From NCBI GenBank assembly GCA_015655535.1, contig JAATEW010000274.1:1-29256 (forward strand): a DNA stretch of 29,256 nt, in the 5' to 3' direction. A program made the position numbers and the translations under genes. The notes beneath the pieces were generated by a model. That model did not search any database. It was not told the DNA's origin and was given only the letters and a program-made list of their open reading frames with translations. This DNA is from Hyphomicrobiales bacterium. GTDB taxonomy: Bacteria > Pseudomonadota > Alphaproteobacteria > Rhizobiales > Beijerinckiaceae. Positions 22,669 through 29,256 of this stretch are shown here, one piece after another (position 1 is the first letter of the stretch; every line of letters starts with the position of its first letter).

Positions 22669-24441
22669 TTGTTCCGGAAGAGCAAAAGAGCGGGGAGCCG
22701 GCTGCCGGGTGTTCTCTGGCTTCTTGTCTTCTTCCGCGCATAGAATGCGCTGCAAAATTCCGAAGAAGACATCGCGCGCGGCGTGCTGACTCAAATTATG
22801 GTCGGCGTTTTCGATGAAGGCGACGGAAACATGAGGCGCGCCTTTGACCCGCGTGCCCTTGATGCGCCGGTAGAGCGAGAGTTCGTCGAGACCGGCATCG
22901 CCGACGGAAAGAACATAGCATTGCTGGACCTTGCGTCGGTCAAGCGCCTTCATCCAGCCTTTGACACGCGCGATCTCGCCATTTGCTTCATTGCCGAACC
23001 GGCTCGTGACCGATGAAACAACGGCCTTTGCTTTTTTGCGCAGCCTCGTGGCGAGCGTGTTGAAAATGCCGCGCGCTTTGACTTCGCCGCGCAAGAGCCT
23101 GCGCCATGTGTCGGGCACGAGGATTTGCTTCAGATAGAAGCCAGTCGAGCGATAGGTTTCGCGATAGGCGACGATCAGCGAATCGCCCTTGTGCCAAATG
23201 AATCTTTGCAGATTGACCATCACGATCCGCGAAACGCGCGGATCGGCGACGGCCGTGTGGAAGCTCAAATGCGCACCCGCGCAAAGGCCGATGACTGTCA
23301 CGTTGCGAAAGCCCTGCGCCTCCAGCCAGTCGATGGCGGCGGAAACGTCCTCGGTAGATCCATCGCGATAGAGAATCTGTTCGACGCCTCCGTCCGGGTT
23401 GGGGCTGTCGCCAATGGCGCTTATGTCGATGCGCAGCGAGACGAGCCCGAGACCGGCGAGTTTGCGGCACACTTCCACCGTCGAACGGCCCCAACCTATG
23501 TGGTGATTGGCGCCGGCGTTCAGATAGACGATGGCCGGCCGCTCGGTGTCGAGGTCCTTCGGGACGCACATCATTCCGAAGAGATTTCTGCCGCCGCCGA
23601 AAAAGACGGGATGTTCGCTGAAATGATCTTCTTCCTGCGGTCGATAGGTCAAGGGTTGAGATGTTGCTTTGCGTGACCCCGGATCGAAATGTGCGGCGAG
23701 CCATGCGAGCATGTGCTGCGAGGCCTCGGCCGGATAACGCGAAAACGCCGGGTCCATCATGAATTCGGCATAATGGTTGAAGACCTGGCTCTCGACATGG
23801 CTGGCGAGCCCGCTCCAGCTTTTTGCAAGACGGGTCGCGGCAGCCTGTGTCTCAATGGCAACGATAAGCACTTGGGGAGCAGGGGCCTTGGGAAACCCTG
23901 TGAGATCGATTGCGCCTATGTCCTTCACGATCTCCGGCGTGAAAAGAAAGCCTGCGATTTCGAGATCGGCTGCGAGGTTCGCCTTGTCCGCGCCTTCTGG
24001 GTTGCGGATGAGATTGGAGAGCGTCGAGAGTTCGCGCATATAGGCGCGGCCGGTGACGACGGGTGCGAGCAGCACGAGTCCGGAGATCGTGCCGAGCCGT
24101 TCTGCCGCGAGCGCCGCGAGCGCGCTTCCAAAGCGCAATCCGACGAGCACGATCTTTTCGACCTGGGCCGTGGTGCGCAGCCATTGGACGGCATCTTCGA
24201 TGCTTGCGATCCAGGCTTCAAGCCGTTCGGGGTCGCGGTCGCCGCCAAGCGAGTCGCCCGTTCCGGCATAATCGAACCGCAAAGACGGATAGCCTTGCGC
24301 CGCGAATTGATCGGCCATCAAACGCAAGCTCTTATACGTGCAAAGATCTTCATGGCCTTGCGCCGCGCAGATGACGATCCCACATGTGCCGCCGGCGTCG
24401 TGAAACCAACCGGAAGATGTCGCGAAAGTGACCGGGGTCAT
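22663..24441 (-). CDS. Two-domain alpha/beta hydrolase with unusual nucleophile elbows
   Basis: A 592-residue protein made of two alpha/beta hydrolase domains (about 5-255 and 265-570). Domain 1 has LRFDYAGTGDSLGG (54-67) and an elbow GLRFG with R103 where Ser is expected, like some exosortase-locus hydrolases. Domain 2 has IDISAIGDS (338-346), an elbow GLCAG with C387, and a late His (ENADHN). So one domain probably lacks a nucleophile and the other may use Cys. The start ATG overlaps the GH2 stop (ATGA), showing coupled translation in one operon. The C-terminus ends inside a palindromic repeat. No signal peptide. Likely an acyl or ester transfer/hydrolysis step; the substrate is unknown. 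Confidence 0.85.
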   Translation of the reverse strand: MTPVTFATSSGWFHDAGGTCGIVICAAQGHEDLCTYKSLRLMADQFAAQGYPSLRFDYAGTGDSLGGDRDPERLEAWIASIEDAVQWLRTTAQVEKIVLVGLRFGSALAALAAERLGTISGLVLLAPVVTGRAYMRELSTLSNLIRNPEGADKANLAADLEIAGFLFTPEIVKDIGAIDLTGFPKAPAPQVLIVAIETQAAATRLAKSWSGLASHVESQVFNHYAEFMMDPAFSRYPAEASQHMLAWLAAHFDPGSRKATSQPLTYRPQEEDHFSEHPVFFGGGRNLFGMMCVPKDLDTERPAIVYLNAGANHHIGWGRSTVEVCRKLAGLGLVSLRIDISAIGDSPNPDGGVEQILYRDGSTEDVSAAIDWLEAQGFRNVTVIGLCAGAHLSFHTAVADPRVSRIVMVNLQRFIWHKGDSLIVAYRETYRSTGFYLKQILVPDTWRRLLRGEVKARGIFNTLATRLRKKAKAVVSSVTSRFGNEANGEIARVKGWMKALDRRKVQQCYVLSVGDAGLDELSLYRRIKGTRVKGAPHVSVAFIENADHNLSQHAARDVFFGILQRILCAEEDKKPENTRQPAPRSFALPEQM

Positions 24442-26873
24442 GGTTCGTTTCCGTAAGCGATGCTTGTGCCGTTGACGGCGGCGACTCTGCCCTTCGGCGT
24501 GGCATAAGTCGGATGGCGCGGGACGAGTTTAATGTAGCGGCTAAAGCCTGGCGCGAGATGAAACCAATTATCTTCGGCTCTGAAAATCTCGTCCGAGATA
24601 TGGATCGATTGCGCAAACCTTTTGGCCGTGAGCTTCAGATGCCAATCGGCGTTATGCTGGACAAGCTCGGCTTCGAGATCGAGCTCGTGGCGCGCTTGGC
24701 CGCGCCCGAGCGGAAAGTGAAAGGCTTCCGCAATCAGTTCGTTGCTCTCGCCGTCGTAAAGCTGCGCGAAGGTCACATCATGCGACGGTTCGCCGAAACG
24801 ATAGGCATAGGTCGTGTCGAAGAAGCCGCCCCAAAGATCGGTCGCAGGCAGCATAATCGTGCTGTGCGGATCGAGGATTATCTCGCGCTTGGCCCGCATG
24901 ACGGGTACTTCGCCGTCGCGCAGCGCCATCAGCGACAGATGCACGGGCTTCGCCACGGCGGTTTCATTGATGAGATGAAGCCGCAAGCCGTTGATGCCTT
25001 CATCCGTGAAGATCACCGTCACCGGCTTGAACGCGCGCTTCAGTCCGAAATAGGAGGATTTCGGCTCGCCCAATGAATCGACCACGCCCCAGCCGGCGCC
25101 GGGCCAGAGATCCTGAAAGAACCAGACAAGCCCGCCGCGTGTGATGGAGCCGGTACGCCGCCATTCGGCGAAGGTGGCTTCCATCACTTCGGCCGTTACC
25201 GCGCGGGAGAGATCGAGATAGCGCTCGGGATCCTCCTGGCACAAGGCAGCCGCATCGACGCGATAAAGCGCTTCGAGATAGAAATTGCGGACATCTTCGA
25301 AGAACCATGTCGCGCCCGTGTCGCGCGGAACGCGCGGTGCGAATGCGGGGTGTTCGATCCTCGGTGCGTCGCGCTCGAGCGTGAAGGGCGCGGCGTCGGG
25401 CACATTGGCGAAGCACAGGCATTCGGTGGCGAAACGCACATCCGCGCGGCGCGCATCCTCGATCGGAAAACAATAGGCGCTGACGCCATAATAATGGCTG
25501 ATGCCTTCATGCGTGACGAAGGGAAGCTCGCCGCCATAGGGCGTATGCGGCACAAAGGGTATATCCGGCCTTAAGTCCGTGACGGCCCGCGGCAACACCG
25601 AGTCGAAGAGACTGTTGGACCATGTTTTTTCCGGCAGGCCGAACATGGCCGCCTGCTGCGCCACTTCGCTGCCGCCGCACAGCGCGATAATCGACGGCGA
25701 GGCCTGCGTGCGCGCGAGAAACTGCCGGGCTTCTGCGACGGCGGAGGCCATGAAGGCCTCGTCATCGACAGGATAGTCGAAATTGGCAAACATGAAATCC
25801 TGCCAGACCATCAGGCCGAGCTCGTCGCACAACGAATAGAACTCATCCCCTTCATAGACCATCGTGCCGCCGACCCGCAGCATGTTCATGCCGGCGTCGC
25901 GCATCAAGGATAATCCAGGCAGATAGGTTTCGCGCGTGGCGCTTAAGCCCACAATATCGGCATTGGTCCAGCAGGCACCGCGGCAGAACAATGGGACGCC
26001 ATTGATAGTGAGGCCGAAGCCTTTTCCGTCAGCGCCGCGATCGAGCTCTATATGGCGGAAGCCGACGCGGCCGAGATCGATCGTGGTTGCACCGATCTCC
26101 GCCGTCACAGCGTGAAGCGTGGGTTCGCCATGCGTATGCGGCCACCAGGGCTCGATACCATCAAGTTCGAGATGCGCCGCGATCTGTCCGGCGGCATTGC
26201 GCGCGAGAGGCGCGCTGTGGTCCGCGCAAGTGACTTTTGCGTCATGAGCGTCCGCGCCTTCGACATCGAGGCGGACGTCGAGATGCCCACGCGTGCCATC
26301 GAGCGTGGCACGGAGATCGGCGTCGCAGACGCGCAGCGGACCTGGCTCGATTTGAAAGATACCGCGCCATGGCCCGATCGCATGGACGGGCGGCGACCAG
26401 CCCGGCGCATGGCCGAGCAAGGTCGTGCGGACGAAGCGCAGATTGGGCGCGCTCGGCAATCGCGGCCGCCAGCGCGCGCGCTTGCGTTTTTGGTTGAGCA
26501 CGGGCTCCAAGGCGCGAAAACAAAGATCGAGCCGATGCGCGCCGGAGAGCGTGACTTCGATCTCATGCGCGAGGAACATATTGTCCGAGGTCAGGATCAA
26601 GGTGTCGTCGAGATAAACTTCGGCAAGGGTGGCGAGGCCTTCGAAAAGAAGGCGCATGGCGCCTTTGCCCTCGATCGCCGTGCGATACCAGAAGTCATGC
26701 GTCTCAAGCGGTTCGTGCGTTTCAAATTGCCAGAGGCCTGCCTTGGCGAGGCTGGCGGCGGCCGTGCCAGGAACCTCGGCTGGAATCCATTCAAGCTCTT
26801 TGTCCAAGCCTGATGGATCGAGAAATGCACCAGCCTCGCTGCGAATCATCCGCCAGCCCGACGCGACCGGCAT
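24438..26873 (-). CDS. GH2 beta-mannosidase-like glycoside hydrolase
   Basis: An 811-residue protein from the ATG at 26873. It has a jelly-roll N-terminal domain, an Ig-like domain and a TIM barrel. The beta-mannosidase block RVGGTMVYEGDEFYSLCDEL followed by GLMVWQDFMFANFDYP is at about 333-368. The acid/base is expected at E403 in LCGGSE, where family members have GNNE; the nucleophile is probably E484 in ATECLCFANVP. The frame stays open up to 27059, but the first 62 residues of that longer frame are translated REP repeat (26941-27026), so it is rejected. No signal peptide is seen. The shift from N-E to S-E may alter activity. It is upstream of the two-domain hydrolase and downstream of DUF1839. 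Confidence 0.88.
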   Translation of the reverse strand: MPVASGWRMIRSEAGAFLDPSGLDKELEWIPAEVPGTAAASLAKAGLWQFETHEPLETHDFWYRTAIEGKGAMRLLFEGLATLAEVYLDDTLILTSDNMFLAHEIEVTLSGAHRLDLCFRALEPVLNQKRKRARWRPRLPSAPNLRFVRTTLLGHAPGWSPPVHAIGPWRGIFQIEPGPLRVCDADLRATLDGTRGHLDVRLDVEGADAHDAKVTCADHSAPLARNAAGQIAAHLELDGIEPWWPHTHGEPTLHAVTAEIGATTIDLGRVGFRHIELDRGADGKGFGLTINGVPLFCRGACWTNADIVGLSATRETYLPGLSLMRDAGMNMLRVGGTMVYEGDEFYSLCDELGLMVWQDFMFANFDYPVDDEAFMASAVAEARQFLARTQASPSIIALCGGSEVAQQAAMFGLPEKTWSNSLFDSVLPRAVTDLRPDIPFVPHTPYGGELPFVTHEGISHYYGVSAYCFPIEDARRADVRFATECLCFANVPDAAPFTLERDAPRIEHPAFAPRVPRDTGATWFFEDVRNFYLEALYRVDAAALCQEDPERYLDLSRAVTAEVMEATFAEWRRTGSITRGGLVWFFQDLWPGAGWGVVDSLGEPKSSYFGLKRAFKPVTVIFTDEGINGLRLHLINETAVAKPVHLSLMALRDGEVPVMRAKREIILDPHSTIMLPATDLWGGFFDTTYAYRFGEPSHDVTFAQLYDGESNELIAEAFHFPLGRGQARHELDLEAELVQHNADWHLKLTAKRFAQSIHISDEIFRAEDNWFHLAPGFSRYIKLVPRHPTYATPKGRVAAVNGTSIAYGNEP

Positions 26874-26940
26874 TTTCCTTTCGCCGCTGATGGAAAGCAC
26901 CTTGGCCAATTGCCATGCCTTTGAATTAATCGCGGTCGCC

Positions 26941-27026
26941 GTCATTGCGAGCGTAGCGAAGCAATCCAGGCTACTGTTTTCGTCTTTGCCTCTGGATTGC
27001 TTCGGAGCTTCGCTCCTCGCAATGAC
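26941..27026. repeat. REP-like palindromic element, copy 2
   Basis: Starts GTCATTGCGAGCG and ends GCTCCTCGCAATGAC, with GAAGCAATCC and GGATTGCTTCG inside. It is the same family as 10637-10706 with a longer, different centre. It occupies half of the 176-bp gap between the DUF1839 gene and the GH2 gene and could form a hairpin in the operon transcript, uncoupling the two halves. Confidence 0.9.
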
Positions 27027-27049
27027 GTCCGAATAATTTCGTCCTGATT

Positions 27050-28096
27050 CTAAGCACAATAGCGCGCGGTCAACGCATCGAGCGCGGTTTGATAATGTGC
27101 GACGAGCGAGTCGAGCTGGGCCGCCAGACCTTCGAATTTTTTCTTGGCGGCGGCGCGCGCAAGTTGGAATTGGAAGGATTTGGCGCCGGTCGCGATGGAT
27201 TTACAAGCCGTAACGGCCGCCTCAAGGCCGGACTCACCTTGCTGGCCGAGCCACACAAGATGATCGGCGAGAAGCTCGAAATTGGCGCCGAGCTGGCGGC
27301 AGGTATTGAACGCATATTTGTGAAAATAAGCAGGCTCGCGTTGTGCGAGATAATGCGCCTTCTCGCGAATGCGATTTTGAAACGCTGCCACGGGATTATC
27401 CGCGGGCCGTGTCGCGAGATGCTTGCGCAAGAGGCTTAAAGCCGTCTGGTGAAGATCGAGACCCTTCGGCGGCGGATCGAATTTCACAAATTCGCTGTAA
27501 GGGAAAAGCCGCGTGGCTTTCGCCGCCGCATCGAGATTCTTGCCGAGGATCGCGTCATAATCCTCGCCCTCGAGCGTGAACAATCCGGCATTATGGAAAT
27601 AATCCATGCGCTTTGCGACGGGATCGAGCCTATTGATGCCGATCGCCGTCTTCGTATGTTCGAGCCGGTAGGAGAGCCCCTTGGTATCCGGCAGATAGAA
27701 GCCATTGACTTCGATCGCCGGCAGACGGCCGCGCTCGATCTGTTCGAGCGCATGCGATTCGACGCAATCGTAAATCGCGAGTTCCATCAGCTTGGCACCG
27801 TAGAGAAGCGCCAGATCCTCGGGCGGAAACTTGAAGAAGGTGAATTGATCGCCTTCGAAATCCTGCGCGACGGTGAAGCCCAGCGCCGCGACTGGATTTT
27901 GCCCGAGCGCATTGATGATCTCGATCCAGAGATCCATGAAGCAATTGGTTTCCGGCCATTCGCGCGCCGTATCGTGCAACTCGCTCCGGCGATAGGTCTC
28001 AGGCGTCAGGGCTGGAAAGACGGCTGGAACCGTTTGTGCTTCGGTGGCTGCGAGCACGCTCAACCCCACAAGGCTTCGCGTACGGAGGAAGGCCAT
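27050..28096 (-). CDS. DUF1839 protein of the amino acid:carrier-protein locus
   Basis: A DUF1839 member, about 340 residues of conserved sequence. The family start is FPALTPETYRRSELHDTARE and WPETNCFMDLWIEIINALG, followed by DFEGDQFTFFKFPPEDLALLYG, EVNGFYLPDTKGLSYR and HTKTAIGIN. The family is found beside amino acid:[carrier protein] ligases and has no established reaction. The exact start is uncertain: the ATG at 28096 overlaps the ligase end by 37 bases, while a GTG at 28069 overlaps by 10 and fits the family length better. Neither has a clear ribosome site. The longest frame (28207) overlaps the ligase deeply and is rejected. A long helical C-terminus (about 230-340) suggests a helical bundle. 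Confidence 0.87.
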   Translation of the reverse strand: MAFLRTRSLVGLSVLAATEAQTVPAVFPALTPETYRRSELHDTAREWPETNCFMDLWIEIINALGQNPVAALGFTVAQDFEGDQFTFFKFPPEDLALLYGAKLMELAIYDCVESHALEQIERGRLPAIEVNGFYLPDTKGLSYRLEHTKTAIGINRLDPVAKRMDYFHNAGLFTLEGEDYDAILGKNLDAAAKATRLFPYSEFVKFDPPPKGLDLHQTALSLLRKHLATRPADNPVAAFQNRIREKAHYLAQREPAYFHKYAFNTCRQLGANFELLADHLVWLGQQGESGLEAAVTACKSIATGAKSFQFQLARAAAKKKFEGLAAQLDSLVAHYQTALDALTARYCA

Positions 28097-28971
28097 GCCG
28101 CGGTGTCGAGACCATGATGTTTGAAGAGAGCGAGCACGACGCGCTCCATGCCGAAGCCGACGCAGGCTGTATGGGCCACCTCGCCATCGGCTCGCTTGAT
28201 ACGCCAAAGAGTGCCGAAGTGATCCTGGTGATAATTGAAACTGAGACAGGCGGTCGGATTCGCTTCGTCTTCGATCGGCACGAGCATTTCGAATTTCAAT
28301 TTCTGATCGCGCTGGCTCGATGCCAGAATCTTACCGGCGCGGCCGAAGAAAGGATCGTTCGCGACATCGAGATGGAACGGGACGCCGAGCTGGGTCATGA
28401 GCTTTCCGGCGCGTTCGAACCAGGTGGCGCGGAAGTCCGTCACCTCCTCCGGGCTCCCGATCCGCACATATTCGCGCATGCGGAACATTTGCATGCGGGT
28501 CGATTCCTGTGACGGTTCGTGCCGGAAGCAATAGGATTGGATATCAAAAATCCCGCCGTTTGGCGGCAGCGCGCCGCGTCGGGCGACAATCGGATAGAGC
28601 GGGTAGCAGGCCGCCGGCGTCAGAACGATATCGGTTGCGCGCTGCAGCGCGGTCCAATCCTCGCCGCGCGCCTGCCTGTCGAGCAATTCCGCGTGCTGCT
28701 TGTCGTTGCCTTCGAAACTATGGACCGTTCCGGCAAGCTGCGGAAAGCCCTTCATATAGCCGGCTTTTTCGAAAAGAGCTTTGTTCATGCCGGGCGGAAA
28801 GCGGATGACTTCCGCGCCGTCGCCGTTTCCAAAGCGGGTGATCAGAGCATCAAACCGCGCGACGACATCTTCGAAGACCCCGCCGCGGGCGTAAAGGCCG
28901 TCGACACCCGTTTCGATCAATAGGCCTTTGGCAAAGAGTCCCTGGAGAAAGGATTGGCAATCGATGCACAT
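28060..28971 (-). CDS. Amino acid:[carrier protein] ligase (seryl-tRNA-synthetase-like, lacks tRNA-binding arm)
   Basis: A 303-residue class II aminoacyl-tRNA-synthetase-like catalytic domain without the tRNA-binding coiled coil. Known family members activate glycine or alanine with ATP and transfer it to the phosphopantetheine arm of a small carrier protein. Visible motifs are the zinc ligands C122 (PAACYPLYP), E167 (FRMREYVRIG) and C270 (HTACVGFG), motif 2 around FRHEPSQESTRMQMFRMREY (149-168), and motif 3 GFGMERVVLAL (272-282). The ATG at 28971 is 3 bases after the acyl-CoA dehydrogenase stop, and the end overlaps DUF1839. The carrier protein gene is not in the window and is predicted to lie beyond the right edge. 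Confidence 0.94.
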   Translation of the reverse strand: MCIDCQSFLQGLFAKGLLIETGVDGLYARGGVFEDVVARFDALITRFGNGDGAEVIRFPPGMNKALFEKAGYMKGFPQLAGTVHSFEGNDKQHAELLDRQARGEDWTALQRATDIVLTPAACYPLYPIVARRGALPPNGGIFDIQSYCFRHEPSQESTRMQMFRMREYVRIGSPEEVTDFRATWFERAGKLMTQLGVPFHLDVANDPFFGRAGKILASSQRDQKLKFEMLVPIEDEANPTACLSFNYHQDHFGTLWRIKRADGEVAHTACVGFGMERVVLALFKHHGLDTAAWPSSVREALWG

Positions 28972-28974
28972 GGG

Positions 28975-29256
28975 TCAGCTCAAGAGGTGCGAGTCGAGAC
29001 GATGGGCGAGAAGCAGGTTGGAGGTATTGCCGAAGATGCGATCATTGCTGATCATGAGCTGCGCCGACATGGCGTCGCGAAAATGCCGGCCGAGGCTGAA
29101 TGGCGTGTCGTTCTTGTAGCCCATGATGCCGCAGACGAGCATGGCGTGATTGATGATCTCGATGGCGAGGCGCGAGGCGCCGAGCTTCACATTGTTCATG
29201 GCGATGGAGAAGACCATAGAGGTGCGTTCAGACCCATTGGCATCGGCCTGGTTAAA
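28975..29256 (-). CDS. Acyl-CoA dehydrogenase-like flavoprotein, C-terminal part, cut by right edge
   Basis: The last 93 residues are in the window and the frame is open to the right edge. NQADANGSERTSMVFSIAMN, LGASRLAIEIINHAMLVCGI, and FSLGRHFRDAMSAQLMISNDRIFGN are typical of the C-terminal helical domain of acyl-CoA dehydrogenases (FAD-dependent alpha,beta-desaturation). Because the next gene loads amino acids on a carrier protein, the substrate here may be an aminoacyl- or acyl-carrier thioester rather than acyl-CoA; that is inference. The N-terminal and FAD-binding regions are outside the window. Confidence 0.82.
   Translation of the reverse strand, partial: FNQADANGSERTSMVFSIAMNNVKLGASRLAIEIINHAMLVCGIMGYKNDTPFSLGRHFRDAMSAQLMISNDRIFGNTSNLLLAHRLDSHLLS

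Noticed and set aside
24513..25076. Plus-strand frame opposite the GH2 gene
   Set aside because: Antisense shadow of the GH2 C-terminal region with no recognisable domain.
26874..27059. N-terminal extension of the GH2 gene
   Set aside because: These 62 codons mostly translate a REP-like repeat and the sequence resumes family-like composition only after the ATG at 26873.
1..29256. CRISPR arrays, tRNA or rRNA genes, transposases, integrases
   Set aside because: No regularly spaced repeats, cloverleaf-like sequence or DDE/tyrosine recombinase genes were seen on reading both strands.

Overview
The window looks like chromosomal DNA from a high-GC alphaproteobacterium of the order Hyphomicrobiales (Rhizobiales). 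A methylotroph-related Beijerinckiaceae-type host is my best guess. The grounds are GC-rich codon use, MxaD-like SRPBCC proteins beside a YVTN propeller, the order DUF2849-cysI-cysH-DUF934, and a rhizobial-type amino acid:[carrier protein] ligase locus. This placement is inference; no rRNA or other strong marker gene is present.

Left part (1-10,6xx). The 5' part of pepN runs off the left edge. Divergent from it is a three-gene unit of two tandem MxaD-like secreted proteins and a secreted YVTN beta-propeller. An mqsRA toxin-antitoxin pair with a clear operator palindrome follows, then an LplT-type MFS transporter and a long cation diffusion facilitator. Next come a glyoxalase I gene broken by a one-base frameshift, a Tat-exported alpha/beta hydrolase, a class II aldolase, trehalose-phosphatase (otsB) and a small unknown gene.

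Sulfur block (10,729-17,102). A minus-strand operon (DUF2849, cysI, cysH, DUF934) is divergent from cysT-cysW-cysA. Together they import sulfate and reduce APS to sulfite and then sulfide. A 49-bp exact copy of the 3' end of cysA lies 671 bp downstream and flanks a parDE module. A second parDE follows, whose toxin gene carries an in-frame stop.

Middle (18,3xx-22,6xx). A small membrane protein, a flavin-reductase-like protein, an enoyl-CoA hydratase, two tandem DedA membrane proteins and a small secreted proline-rich protein with a strong hairpin terminator. Dispersed palindromic repeats of at least three kinds occur in the intergenic gaps.

Right part (22,663-29,256, all minus strand). An acyl-CoA dehydrogenase (cut by the right edge), an amino acid:[carrier protein] ligase, a DUF1839 protein, a GH2 beta-mannosidase-like protein and a two-domain alpha/beta hydrolase whose two nucleophile elbows carry Arg and Cys instead of Ser. 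This is the least understood and most interesting locus. It looks like a pathway that activates an amino acid on a carrier protein, oxidises it, and is associated with glycoside and ester chemistry.
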